NCBI RefSeq assembly: GCF_025770765.1
Contig: NZ_JANZKY010000006.1
Span: forward strand, 216,101-280,100
Length of the DNA stretch: 64,000 bases
Direction of reading: 5' to 3'
Source of the DNA: Propionivibrio soli
Lineage (GTDB): Bacteria > Pseudomonadota > Gammaproteobacteria > Burkholderiales > Rhodocyclaceae
The translations under genes and the position numbers were made by a program. Of the stretch, positions 1-8,415 are shown piece by piece (positions within the stretch are counted from its first letter, which is position 1; every line of letters begins with the position of its first letter). The notes beneath the pieces were generated by a model. It saw nothing but the letters and a program-made list of their open reading frames with translations, searched no databases and was not told the DNA's origin.

Positions 1-519
1 GCTGAACACGACGAGCTGGCGCAGGCCATACTGCTTTGTCCGGACGCAGCCTATATCGAGCGGGTTGCCCAGGCAATCGAAAGGCTCCTGCCCGCAATGC
101 CGCGGCACAAGGTTATTCGACCGGCACTTGAGAATCGTGGTGCGCTCATCAAGGTCAAGGACCTCGAGGAAGCGTGCTCGATCGCCAATCGGATCGCCCC
201 TGAGCATCTCGAGCTTTCCGTCCTGGACGCCGAGCATTGGGCGCAGAAGATCAAGCATGCTGGTGCCATTTTCATCGGTCCGTATACCTCGGAGTCGCTT
301 GGCGACTACTGCGCCGGGCCGAACCACGTGCTCCCCACCTCGGGAAGCGCGCGCTTTTCTTCGCCACTGGGCGTTTACGATTTCCAAAAACGCAGCAGCC
401 TCATTCGCGTCTCGCGCAGTGCTTCACAGACCTTGGGAAAAATCGCGGCTACCTTGGCGCAGGGCGAAGGACTGCCGGCACACGCTCGCTCGGCGGAATA
501 TCGAATCGAGAAATACTAG
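1..519 (+). CDS. hisD: Histidinol dehydrogenase, C-terminal part
   Basis: This is the 3' end of a gene that begins before the window. Frame 1 is open from base 1 to a TAG at 517-519. HisD catalyses the last two steps of histidine synthesis, oxidising histidinol to histidine with two NAD+. Visible family signatures are the catalytic Glu-His pair in APEHLEL, the [15 protein letters not shown] segment whose Asp is a zinc ligand, and the C-terminal HARSAEYR whose His is the last zinc ligand. The N-terminal NAD region is outside the window. A strong hairpin terminator follows 80 bases on, so the upstream his transcript ends here instead of continuing into hisC and hisB, which lie 11 kb away. Confidence 0.95.
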   Translation, partial: AEHDELAQAILLCPDAAYIERVAQAIERLLPAMPRHKVIRPALENRGALIKVKDLEEACSIANRIAPEHLELSVLDAEHWAQKIKHAGAIFIGPYTSESLGDYCAGPNHVLPTSGSARFSSPLGVYDFQKRSSLIRVSRSASQTLGKIAATLAQGEGLPAHARSAEYRIEKY

Positions 520-594
520 TTCGTATGCGCTGAGAGGATTTGCCGTTGGCATTCTCTTCGTGCTGTCAGCGTAGGTTTCCACGAACCACGAAAT

Positions 595-624
595 AAAAAA
601 GCGGCCGGAAACGGCCGCTTTTTT
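595..624. terminator. Bidirectional rho-independent terminator after hisD
   Basis: Seven-base arms (601-607 and 612-618) enclose a GAAA loop. Six A lie before and six T after, so it can stop transcription from either strand. It separates hisD (+) from tctA (-), whose genes converge here. Confidence 0.9.
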
Positions 625-658
625 GTTGTTGCGTACTGATCTCGGTCAGTTCGTTGCG

Positions 659-2176
659 TTACCCCGCATTCTGCTCAGCGACGGCTCTTGCACGAGCGGA
701 TTTGCGTGTCTGGTACAGCGAGTAAACCACCGAGATAACTGCAAGGGTGATGAACCCCAAGGCAATTGGTTTGTCCAGGAAAACTGCCAAACTGCCTGAC
801 TTTTCAACCATCGCCTGGCGGAAGGTCTTTTCCAGCGTGTCGCCGAGAATCAGTGCCAGAACGAGCGGTGGGATCGGAATGTCGAGCTTCTGCATCGAGT
901 ACCCGACGAGACCGAAGAAGACGAGGAAGAAAAAGTCCATCGCACTGTAGTTCATCATGTACGTGCCCATGAAGGCGAGGCAGATGATGATCGGGAGGAG
1001 CAGTTTTTGCGGCAGGGCCAATAGCTTCGCGATGTATGGAACCATCGGCATGTTCATGAACACCAGAACAATGTTGCCGATGAACATACTGGCAATGACG
1101 CCCCAGGCGATCTCCGGCCGCATTTCGAAGAGCATCGGGCCGGGCTGCACGCCCAACATCATCAGCGCGCCAAGCATCACCGCCGTGGTTCCCGAGCTTG
1201 GGATACCGATGGCAAGCATCGGAATGATTGACGCCGTCGATGAAGCGTTGTTGGCCGCTTCTGGCGCCGCCACGCCAACGATGTCCCCCTTGCCGAAGTT
1301 ATCAGGGTTATCGCTCAGTTGACGTTCTGTCGTATAAGCGATCAAGGACGTCATCGAGCCGCCGATTCCCGGGAGGCAACCAAGGAAAAAAGCGATGGGG
1401 GTGCTGCGGACGATCGGCAACCAGATCTTCTTCCAGTCCTCCTTCGTGATCATCACGCGACCGATCTTCTTCGTATCGATCTCGTAGACAGTATTCATGT
1501 CGGCATAGCCGTTGAATACTTCGGAGATGGCGTAGGCGCCGATAATGGCCACCAGGAAGTCGATGCCGTCCTGCATTGCCTCGATGCCCATCGTGTAACG
1601 GATGACGCCAGACTGGCCGTCGATACCGATGCTGGCAATCGCCAAGCCAATGAGCAACGCCACAAGGCCTCTCATCAGCTTGCCTTCCGCAAGCGTAATC
1701 GCCGCTGTCATCGCAAACAGAATCAGCGAGAACATTTCGGCGGGGCCAAACTTCAATGCAAAGCTCGCGGCGGGACCGGCGAGAAGCACGACCATGACCG
1801 TAGCGATCATGCCGCCGATGAACGATGCTATTGCTGAGGTCGCCAATGCGGCTCCCGCTCGGCCTTGCTGCGCCATGCGGAATCCATCGAAACACGTGAC
1901 GATCGACGACGCGTCTCCGGGCGTGTTGATCATGATCGACGCAATGGAGCCGCCGAACATTGCTCCATAGTAAATGGCGCACATCGTGATCAGCGCGGTC
2001 GTCGGGTCCATGCCGTAAGAAACCGGGATGAGAATCGCGATCCCGGTTGCCGGCCCTACTCCCGGCAGCATGCCGACGAGAGTCCCAAGGAAACTACCGA
2101 TAACGACCCATACGAGGTTCGTTAGGCTGAGCGCGTTCTGAAAGCCCAGCATCAGGTTAGAGAATACTGCTTCCAC
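659..2176 (-). CDS. tctA: Tripartite tricarboxylate transporter, large membrane subunit TctA
   Basis: A 505-residue, very hydrophobic protein of the TctA family, the pore-forming inner-membrane subunit of a secondary transporter for citrate-like carboxylates fed by the periplasmic TctC. The two family repeats are visible: LVGMLPGVGPATG near residue 35 and CLPGIGGSMTSLIAYTTER near 265, plus the conserved GIPSSGTTAVMLGAL segment. The start codon is GTG, chosen because AGGAGGGG lies about 7 bases upstream and the protein then begins at the usual family position. It is the last gene of tctC-tctB-tctA, 12 bases after tctB. The substrate cannot be read from sequence. Confidence 0.95.
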   Translation of the reverse strand: MEAVFSNLMLGFQNALSLTNLVWVVIGSFLGTLVGMLPGVGPATGIAILIPVSYGMDPTTALITMCAIYYGAMFGGSIASIMINTPGDASSIVTCFDGFRMAQQGRAGAALATSAIASFIGGMIATVMVVLLAGPAASFALKFGPAEMFSLILFAMTAAITLAEGKLMRGLVALLIGLAIASIGIDGQSGVIRYTMGIEAMQDGIDFLVAIIGAYAISEVFNGYADMNTVYEIDTKKIGRVMITKEDWKKIWLPIVRSTPIAFFLGCLPGIGGSMTSLIAYTTERQLSDNPDNFGKGDIVGVAAPEAANNASSTASIIPMLAIGIPSSGTTAVMLGALMMLGVQPGPMLFEMRPEIAWGVIASMFIGNIVLVFMNMPMVPYIAKLLALPQKLLLPIIICLAFMGTYMMNYSAMDFFFLVFFGLVGYSMQKLDIPIPPLVLALILGDTLEKTFRQAMVEKSGSLAVFLDKPIALGFITLAVISVVYSLYQTRKSARARAVAEQNAG

Positions 2177-2188
2177 GTCACTCCCCTC

Positions 2189-2659
2189 CTAAAATGACAA
2201 AACCCCTCTGGGCAAGCTGACGTCGAGGAGACCGAAGAAGAGCCCATAGGTCGTCAGCGAAAAAACGAGGCCGATCGATAAGTTGTAGAGAATCCGCCGA
2301 CCGTTCGTGATGAACATCAAGGCCGTCATGAACATGAGGGTGGAGATCAAGTATCCGACGGGCTCGAGAATCAAGCCGAAAACGACACCCGCGACGCAGG
2401 TATAGGCGATGTCGCGGACGAGTTCCTTTTCTTCGGGCAGCTTGAAGATGACGGCCTTGTTCTTTTCGGTAAGCTTCTCCCGCTTGAGGACGAGAGCCAA
2501 GCCGACGATGATCATCAAGACCGAGATGATGTATGGAAACGCCCTCGGGCCGATCGGATCGGACACGGCCGATTCGGGCAGGTTTTTCGTTGCTATGAAG
2601 TAAATAATACCGACTATCAGGGACACCAGCCCCGTCACTCGGTTCTTGGTCAGCGCCAC
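2189..2659 (-). CDS. tctB: Tripartite tricarboxylate transporter, small membrane subunit TctB
   Basis: A 156-residue protein with four predicted membrane spans (about residues 10-26, 42-58, 83-100 and a C-terminal pair region), the size and topology of the TctB family. TctB is the poorly conserved small membrane partner of TctA. The name rests on hydropathy, length and position between tctC and tctA more than on motifs. The start is GTG with AAGGGG 7 bases upstream. The C-terminus (GLLDVSLPRGVLSF) is typical of these proteins. Confidence 0.88.
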   Translation of the reverse strand: MALTKNRVTGLVSLIVGIIYFIATKNLPESAVSDPIGPRAFPYIISVLMIIVGLALVLKREKLTEKNKAVIFKLPEEKELVRDIAYTCVAGVVFGLILEPVGYLISTLMFMTALMFITNGRRILYNLSIGLVFSLTTYGLFFGLLDVSLPRGVLSF

Positions 2660-2721
2660 GGGAATCCCCTTCCGTGTGTGAAATTGGGGCCGAGAAACCG
2701 GAGCCCCAGCTGTCGTGAAAC

Positions 2722-2757
2722 CTGCCGCTCGCTTTGCTGAGCTTTGGCGAGCGGCAG
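2722..2757 (-). promoter_or_regulatory. Intercistronic stem-loop between tctC and tctB
   Basis: A perfect 11-base inverted repeat (2722-2732 and 2747-2757) sits between the tctC stop and the tctB start. There is no U-run on the transcribed minus strand, so it is unlikely to be a full terminator. In binding-protein operons such hairpins protect the upstream message and lower the level of the permease message. Confidence 0.7.
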
Positions 2758-2787
2758 TCGAATGCCTAAAGCATGACCGCTACGAGG

Positions 2788-3777
2788 CTATTTTTTCTTC
2801 AAACCCAACTGCTCGACGAGCGGCCCGAGAGCAGCGTTCTGTTCGTCCAGGAACTGCTTGAACTCCTGCGAGTTCTTGTAATAGACCTGTCCGTTCAGAC
2901 TCTCGATGGTCTTCTTGAAGCCGGGTTTCGTTACCATCTTGCTGAGGGCGTCATCCCAGTACTTGATCTGTTCGGCCGTCATTCCCGGTGGGCCCATGAT
3001 GCCGCGCCAGTGGGGGAAGACCATGTCGACGCCTTGTTCCTTCCACGTCGGCACGTCCGGCAAGACGTCAACACGCTTGTCTGCCGTGATGCCAAGGATG
3101 CGAAGCTTGCCGGCCTTGTGCTGCGTCATCGTTTCGGAAAGAGCCGTGGTGACCGCGCCGACGTGACCGCCGAGAGCCGCCATGACGACGTCGCCGCCCG
3201 CGCCTTCGAACACGACCCACTTCAGCTTCGACGTGTCGACACCATTCTTTTGGGCGACGCGGACGAAGGACAGGTGGTCGTTATTGCCGAGGCTCGGTCC
3301 GACACCGATGGTAATGACGCCAGGATCTTTCTTCAGCGCGTCAAGTAGATCCTTGCCCGTCTTGTAGGGCGAGTCTGCCTTGACCGCGACGCTGATCCAT
3401 TCGGTCATCAGCATGGCAAGCGGCGTGAAATCTTTGTAGGTCAGGGGGCTGCTGCCAAGAAGGTTGTTCAGCAAGACCAGAGAAGAGTTCGCCGCGAGGA
3501 AGTGCGGATTGCCTTCCTTGCCTTTCAGGTATGTCCAGCCAACAGCTCCGCCGCCGCCGGGCTTGTTCGACACGATGATATTTTTGTTGACCAGTTTTTC
3601 TTCAGTCAGCGTTCTCTGCACGGCGCGAGCCGTCAAATCCCAGCCGCCGCCAGGTGCTGCCGGTGCGACGATTTCGATCGTGGTATCCGGCACCCAGGCC
3701 TTTCCTTGCGCCCATGCTACCGTCCCAAAGGCGGCGGTCAGCAGCAACGCAGCCTGTACCAGTTTTGTTCGTTTCAT
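2788..3777 (-). CDS. tctC: Tripartite tricarboxylate transporter periplasmic binding protein TctC
   Basis: A 329-residue exported binding protein of the TctC/Bug family. An N-terminal signal peptide (MKRTKLVQ, hydrophobic core, cleavage near AWA-QGK) is followed by the typical VAPAAPGGGWD and NKPGGGGAVGW motifs that form the carboxylate-binding beta-alpha loops. The start at 3777 is preferred over an in-frame ATG 47 codons upstream because GGAGGAAG precedes it and the extra residues would bury the signal peptide. First gene of tctCBA. It captures the ligand for TctAB and in related systems also influences the TctDE sensor. Confidence 0.95.
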   Translation of the reverse strand: MKRTKLVQAALLLTAAFGTVAWAQGKAWVPDTTIEIVAPAAPGGGWDLTARAVQRTLTEEKLVNKNIIVSNKPGGGGAVGWTYLKGKEGNPHFLAANSSLVLLNNLLGSSPLTYKDFTPLAMLMTEWISVAVKADSPYKTGKDLLDALKKDPGVITIGVGPSLGNNDHLSFVRVAQKNGVDTSKLKWVVFEGAGGDVVMAALGGHVGAVTTALSETMTQHKAGKLRILGITADKRVDVLPDVPTWKEQGVDMVFPHWRGIMGPPGMTAEQIKYWDDALSKMVTKPGFKKTIESLNGQVYYKNSQEFKQFLDEQNAALGPLVEQLGLKKK

Positions 3778-3811
3778 CTCTTCCTCCGCTTGTGGCTTGT
3801 GAGAGCTGTGG

Positions 3812-3839
3812 CGGGGGGAAACAAAGAACTCGCCCCCCG
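3812..3839 (-). promoter_or_regulatory. GC hairpin in the tctC leader
   Basis: CGGGGGG (3812-3818) can pair with CCCCCCG (3833-3839), giving a seven-pair all-GC stem about 35 bases upstream of the tctC start. It lies in what must be the untranslated leader if transcription starts upstream. Whether it acts on translation, stability or termination cannot be told. There is no U-run. Confidence 0.5.
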
Positions 3840-4031
3840 ACCTTTGTCCAGTCGGCTTGCCTCCCTGTCCGCCGACTTTCGTAATAGACCCTCGCTTGGA
3901 TTGTTCGGCGGGGGCCACTGATACCGGGGTCCGGCATCCGGCTCGGATATTAGAGGAGAGAACCTTTCAATGAGCTTTCGACAGGTGCGGGCGCAGTGAG
4001 GGGCCGATACGCTCGCTTCTCCAGAAGGTCA

Positions 4032-5177
4032 TCAGCGGGCTGCTTTGGGTGCGGCACCTGTGGTCAGAGGCATCGGGGCGCTGTCCCCAAGGACGGTGTC
4101 CCAGCGCGTGAGGAACAGGTCTCGCTTGCCCTGATCGATATAGGTCAGCAGTCCAGTCCCAAGACCAATGATCCTGAAGGCATTTCCCAATTGCTTGCGC
4201 AAAGACGCTACCGAACTTACTCCCTGGGCTTCGGTACGCACAGAGTGAAGGCCAATCTCGTTAAAGATGTCCTGGCCGCGTTTCGAGAGCATATAGTCAA
4301 GCCATGCCCGGGCCTCGTTCGGGTGCGGAGCATATTTGCTAACAAAGGCAATGCGCGTCATGACAAGCGTGTAGTCCTGCGGCATGACCGTGCCGATCTG
4401 CGGTGCCGATTTTTCTCTGGCGTGCGCATATGAACAAAGTACGTTGTAGCCAAGCACGGATTTGCCGCTGACGATGCGATCGAGCATCTGTGTGGTGGTC
4501 GGTTCAGTTCCCAAGCCCGTTCGGGTCATCGCTCGGATGAGGTTCCAAAAGACCACGGGATTGGCCTCCAGATCCTGTGTGTGCAACAGGTACCCGAGCC
4601 CAGAGCGATGCGGATCGTAGGTGGCGAGTCGATCGCGGAATAATTCTGGCCGCTCTGCCAGGAGCCGGGCGAGGTCGGCATGCGTCTGCGGCACAGCTTC
4701 CCGGGGAAGCAAATAGCGGTTATAGGCGAAACAGACTGGCTCGAAAGTGGTCCCGTAGGCCTCGTCCCGCCATTTTGCCCAGGCGGGCAATGCCGCTGTT
4801 TCGCCCGACCGGTGAGGTGCGGCATGCCCATCGTTGACCAACTTCATTTGCAGATCCATCGCGGAGCTCCAGATAACGTCGGCCTTTGCACGTTCTCCGA
4901 TCTCGTTCAGAAAACGGTCGTAGAGTTCGGTAGACTGAAGATCGTGGTAGACGACCTTGATATCCGGGTGGAGCTTTTCAAAATCGGCGATCAACGGCGT
5001 GGTGATCTGCAAGTCGGCAGCCGCATACACGACAACCGTTCCGGCGTGCGCGAGCGAAGCGGCGCATAGGCCCAGGCTTACGATCAGCCCTCGAAAAAAC
5101 CGGCCGGCCGTGAAGCCGCTCTTTGGCCCCTTCAACAAAGTTGGTCGGTTTCCTGCGAAGTTCAGCACGTTTTTCAT
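4032..5177 (-). CDS. Periplasmic iron-type (Fbp/AfuA-like) ABC substrate-binding protein
   Basis: A 381-residue exported binding protein. A long n-region then a hydrophobic core (about residues 28-45) ends in LAHA-GTVVVYAA. The VVVYAAADLQITTPLIADFEKLHPDIKVVYHDLQS start is the classic first strand and hinge of the Fe(III)/AfuA-type extracellular solute-binding fold. No permease or ATPase gene is nearby. It is divergent from tctD, 189 bases away, which suggests that it presents a ligand to the TctE sensor instead of, or as well as, serving uptake. That role is inference from position. The start at 5177 has GAGG 5 bases upstream. Confidence 0.82.
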   Translation of the reverse strand: MKNVLNFAGNRPTLLKGPKSGFTAGRFFRGLIVSLGLCAASLAHAGTVVVYAAADLQITTPLIADFEKLHPDIKVVYHDLQSTELYDRFLNEIGERAKADVIWSSAMDLQMKLVNDGHAAPHRSGETAALPAWAKWRDEAYGTTFEPVCFAYNRYLLPREAVPQTHADLARLLAERPELFRDRLATYDPHRSGLGYLLHTQDLEANPVVFWNLIRAMTRTGLGTEPTTTQMLDRIVSGKSVLGYNVLCSYAHAREKSAPQIGTVMPQDYTLVMTRIAFVSKYAPHPNEARAWLDYMLSKRGQDIFNEIGLHSVRTEAQGVSSVASLRKQLGNAFRIIGLGTGLLTYIDQGKRDLFLTRWDTVLGDSAPMPLTTGAAPKAAR

Positions 5178-5366
5178 CTTGCCTCGCCTTCGTACAACGA
5201 ACGGGCTCTGGCCCTGTTACGCGCGGACGGGGATAATGAATCCCACGTACCAATCGCGTCCGTATCCGTGGCGGAACAAGAGCGTCGCCAAACGCCAGCA
5301 CGGTCGCCGCGGTTGGCAAGACCTTGTTGATCGGGTGTCTGCTTATTTCGCTTCCTCGAATCGCTT
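5178..5366. promoter_or_regulatory. Divergent promoter region, binding protein / tctD
   Basis: A 189-base gap between the start of the minus-strand binding protein and the plus-strand tctD. Both genes must be transcribed outward from it, so it is the likely site of TctD binding. No repeat good enough to name as an operator was seen. Confidence 0.5.
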
Positions 5367-6047
5367 ATGCGACTACTTCTAGTTGAAGACCACGCTGATC
5401 TTGCCATCTGGGTTTCCAAAGCGCTTCGCCAATCTGGTTTCGCGGTCGACGTCGTGGGTCGCGGTGATCATGCCGTAACGGCATTGCTCACACAAGCCTA
5501 CGACTTGGCCATTCTCGACCTCTCCCTCCCGGGGTTGGACGGCCTCGAAGTGTTGCGGCAACTGAGGTCCAACGATAAAACGGGGCGCCTCCCAGTGTTG
5601 ATCCTGACCGCGCGGACTTCACTGGAAGACAAGGTCAAGGGGCTCAATCTCGGGGCCGATGATTATCTCGCGAAGCCGTTCGAAATCGCCGAACTCGAAG
5701 CGCGAATCAAATCGCTGTTGCGGCGAAGTGGGAACATCATGCCGACAATCCGCGTTGGGAAACTCGAATTCGATACCAACGCCAGGCTGGCGACCGTCGA
5801 CGGTAAACCGTTGCCGCTTACACCGCGCGAACTTGCTGTGCTGGAAGCTCTCCTCGCCCGCCTCGGCAAACCTGTCGCCCGCAATGTGTTATTCGAAAAA
5901 GTGTTCAGCTTTGACGACGACGCACGATCCGAGGCGATTGAAATCTACGTGCACCGACTACGCAAAAAGCTGGAGGGCTCGGGGACCGTGGTGAGTACGA
6001 TGCGTGGACTAGGCTACATGCTGGGTGAGCATGTCGACCAACACTGA
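5367..6047 (+). CDS. tctD: OmpR-family response regulator TctD
   Basis: 226 residues: an N-terminal receiver domain (about 1-118) with the acidic pair E7-D8, phospho-acceptor D51 in AILDLSLPGLDG, the switch Thr in ILTART and Lys in DDYLAKPFE, then a C-terminal winged-helix DNA-binding domain (about 128-222; LTPRELAVLEALLARLGKPVARN and YVHRLRKKLEGS). TctD proteins activate tricarboxylate transport genes when phosphorylated by TctE. The gene overlaps tctE by 17-23 bases. The ATG at 5367 has no clear ribosome-binding site but begins exactly at the conserved MRLLLVEDH. Confidence 0.93.
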   Translation: MRLLLVEDHADLAIWVSKALRQSGFAVDVVGRGDHAVTALLTQAYDLAILDLSLPGLDGLEVLRQLRSNDKTGRLPVLILTARTSLEDKVKGLNLGADDYLAKPFEIAELEARIKSLLRRSGNIMPTIRVGKLEFDTNARLATVDGKPLPLTPRELAVLEALLARLGKPVARNVLFEKVFSFDDDARSEAIEIYVHRLRKKLEGSGTVVSTMRGLGYMLGEHVDQH

Positions 6048-7488
6048 AGTCCCGGTCCGGCGATTCAGTCTTCGCAAACGCGTTGCGTGGCGACTGATAC
6101 CACCGCTCGCTGTCATTTTGTTGATCAATGCGTTTTGGTCGTACATCAGTTCCGTAGATGCGGCCAATCGCGCCTACGACCGTTCCCTCACGGCCTCGTT
6201 GAAAAGCATTGCCGAAAGCATCCACGCGACAGAAGGCCGTATTACCGTCGACATCCCCTATTCAGCGTTGGACATTTTCGAGACTGGCTCTCAGGAGCGG
6301 GTGTATTACGCCATCATCGGCCCTGACGGCCGATGCCTTACGGGCTACGATGACCTACCGCTGCCTTGGGTCGCGATCCGAGACGATGAGGATCCGCCCC
6401 TGCCGCCCATTGCAGAGCGTGGGAGTGACCCTGTGGTCGTGGACGTGATGTATCGCGACCAGCCTATCCGACTTGCCGCTGTCGAGAAACGCCTATACGA
6501 CCCCGAACTTGCGGGTGGGGATAACGTGACAGTACTTTTCGCCGAAACCACCGAGGCCCGTTCTCGGCTTGCCTTCAGCCTTTTCATGGAAAGCCTGCGA
6601 CCGCAGTTGCTGCTTATTTCCGGCGGTCTCTTTCTCGTGGCCATCGTCTTGGCGAGCGCCTTCCGGCCATTGCTCGATCTGCGCGACACAATACGCCAGC
6701 GCAACGAAGAGGACCTTATTCCCGTCTCCCCGAATAACGTCCCCAACGAACTTTTGCCCCTCGTTGACGCCATCAATTACCACATGGCGCGGCTCGCGAA
6801 GCTTTTGCAGGCGCGCCGTCGGTTCCTTGCCGATGCGGCACACCAGATCCGTACGCCGCTGACGGTGCTTGGCGCTCAAGCGGAGTATGGACAACGGCAG
6901 AATGACCCAGATGAGATGCGCCGTACCTTCAGGAGCCTGACGGACACCATTCGCAGTACGCAACGGATGTCGAACCAGATGTTGACGCTGGCGCTTGCCG
7001 AACCGGCGAACGGTATCGTGCAAGAGTTCGCGCGCCTCGACTTCGCCGAGTTGGTTCGAGATGTGGCCGGGGAACTGGCCACTCTCGCGCAAAAAAAGAA
7101 CATCGACCTTTCGTTCGACGGTGCGGCGTCGGCCGCTTTCGTGGCTGGGAATGCGACGCTTCTACGGGAGATGGTCTCCAACGTCATCGACAATGCGCTT
7201 CGATACACGCAGGATAACGGGCGGGTCACGTTGCACGTCGCTGTCGTCGGCGAATCGGTGTTGCTGCGCATCGTCGACAATGGTCCCGGCATTCCTCGGC
7301 ACGAAAGAGACAAAGTCTTTCAGCGTTTCTATCGCATCCTCGGCCACGGAGATTCGGGCGGCAGCGGTCTCGGTCTGGCGATCGTTCGAGAAATATGTTG
7401 GGCGCACCGGGGCCAGATCACGCTCGGCGAAGACGAGAGCGGGCACGGGTTGGCGGTGGAGATTACGCTGCCGTTTGCCAGCGCTTGA
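6025..7488 (+). CDS. tctE: Sensor histidine kinase TctE
   Basis: 487 residues from GTG 6025 (485 from the in-frame ATG 6031; either could be used). Order: transmembrane segment 1 (about 24-42), a periplasmic sensor domain of about 150 residues, transmembrane segment 2 (about 194-213), a HAMP-like linker, the dimerisation domain with phospho-acceptor H273 in ADAAHQIRTPL, and the ATPase domain with N box VIDNALRYT, G1 DNGPGIP, F box FQRFYR and G2 GSGLGLAIV. It presumably senses tricarboxylates or a ligand-loaded binding protein in the periplasm and phosphorylates TctD, with which it overlaps. Confidence 0.92.
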   Translation: MSMSTNTEVPVRRFSLRKRVAWRLIPPLAVILLINAFWSYISSVDAANRAYDRSLTASLKSIAESIHATEGRITVDIPYSALDIFETGSQERVYYAIIGPDGRCLTGYDDLPLPWVAIRDDEDPPLPPIAERGSDPVVVDVMYRDQPIRLAAVEKRLYDPELAGGDNVTVLFAETTEARSRLAFSLFMESLRPQLLLISGGLFLVAIVLASAFRPLLDLRDTIRQRNEEDLIPVSPNNVPNELLPLVDAINYHMARLAKLLQARRRFLADAAHQIRTPLTVLGAQAEYGQRQNDPDEMRRTFRSLTDTIRSTQRMSNQMLTLALAEPANGIVQEFARLDFAELVRDVAGELATLAQKKNIDLSFDGAASAAFVAGNATLLREMVSNVIDNALRYTQDNGRVTLHVAVVGESVLLRIVDNGPGIPRHERDKVFQRFYRILGHGDSGGSGLGLAIVREICWAHRGQITLGEDESGHGLAVEITLPFASA

Positions 7489-7554
7489 TCGACGCTTCTC
7501 GCGGCACTTGACCTGCGCAGGACCATCGCCAAGCGTGATGTCGTCTAACGCTGC

Positions 7555-7911
7555 TTACTTCGTTGTCTTCGCTTTCCGAATCGCTTCAGCCAACTGCCGC
7601 TTTTGCGCGGGATCGAGCTTGTCGATGTTCTTCTTCCAACCGTAGTTCGCGTAGTTCGCCTGCACGAACTGCCATCCTGCCGGGCCATAGGCGTCGACGC
7701 TGGCTTTGAGTTTGGGAACCGATTCGACGATGGCACGGAACTTGTTCCAGGGCAGCTTCTGCAGGTCAGATTCCATTTGCTGACTGGTGGGCTCTGCCGC
7801 CTTGGCGGCAGGGGCGGGAAGCGGCTTTTCGGCCGTTGTCCTGGCGTAGCCCGATACTGGTGCGACCACGGCGGCGAGGAGGACTATGGAAAAAATGTAC
7901 GTCTTCATCAT
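7555..7911 (-). CDS. Small exported protein of unknown function
   Basis: 118 residues. A clear signal peptide (MMKTYIFSIVLLAAVVAPVSGYA) is followed by an Ala/Pro-rich stretch and a charged helical body with conserved-looking aromatic positions (PAGWQFVQANYANYGWKKNIDKL). The C-terminus is basic. I do not recognise the family. Gene-like codon use, a signal peptide and a sensible position make it credible. It lies after the CopD-like gene on the same strand, 42 bases away, and may be co-transcribed. Two adjacent ATG codons could start it (7911 or 7908). The Shine-Dalgarno site is poor. Confidence 0.7.
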   Translation of the reverse strand: MMKTYIFSIVLLAAVVAPVSGYARTTAEKPLPAPAAKAAEPTSQQMESDLQKLPWNKFRAIVESVPKLKASVDAYGPAGWQFVQANYANYGWKKNIDKLDPAQKRQLAEAIRKAKTTK

Positions 7912-7953
7912 GGGGAGTCTAGCAGCCGTTTCCGGATGCGTTTTTGTTTTGCG

Positions 7954-8415
7954 TCAGCTAATAAGGCGGCCGAGCGTGGCGACGGCAATCGTGGCAATAC
8001 CCAGGAAGAGGTTCAAACCAACCATGCGCCGGATTCGATTGAGCGCCGCGCCGCCGGCTTTCCAGTCTTCGTTCTCAACCGCCTGTTGCAAGGCCGCGTA
8101 TGGCCAGTTGGCAACATAAACGAAAATCAGCATCATAACGGCGCCGACAACGAGCATGATCAACCAGTTTACCGGGGTGGCGCTTAATCCACGATGCCCA
8201 AACATCACGATACCGCTGATTGCGACCAGAGTGACTGCCCACCATACCCAGAAGAAAAACCGGGCCAGCACGCCGCACCATAACGGAAGGCGTTGTTTCG
8301 GCTCGAACAGTTCGACGGCCGTCGGGCGCAGGCAGAAATAGGCGAAAAACATGCCGCCCACCCAGACGGCGACGCCGACGATGTGCATGAAGAGCAGCAC
8401 GGGCTGGATATTCAA
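7954..8415 (-). CDS. CopD-like four-helix membrane protein
   Basis: 153 residues with four membrane helices. The first carries FMHIVGVAVWVGGMFFAYF, the His-containing helix typical of the CopD/YeaQ-like copper-resistance D domain family. Others are at VWWAVTLVAISGIVMF, WLIMLVVGAVMMLIFVYVA and LNLFLGIATIAVATLG. I place the start at a TTG (8415-8413) that overlaps the TGA of the upstream gene, with GGGGGAAG just before it. Longer in-frame extensions read through the upstream gene and make poor protein. Function is unknown; heme or copper handling is only a family guess. The one-base-offset stop/start overlap implies translational coupling to the Mut7-C gene. Confidence 0.75.
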   Translation of the reverse strand: MNIQPVLLFMHIVGVAVWVGGMFFAYFCLRPTAVELFEPKQRLPLWCGVLARFFFWVWWAVTLVAISGIVMFGHRGLSATPVNWLIMLVVGAVMMLIFVYVANWPYAALQQAVENEDWKAGGAALNRIRRMVGLNLFLGIATIAVATLGRLIS

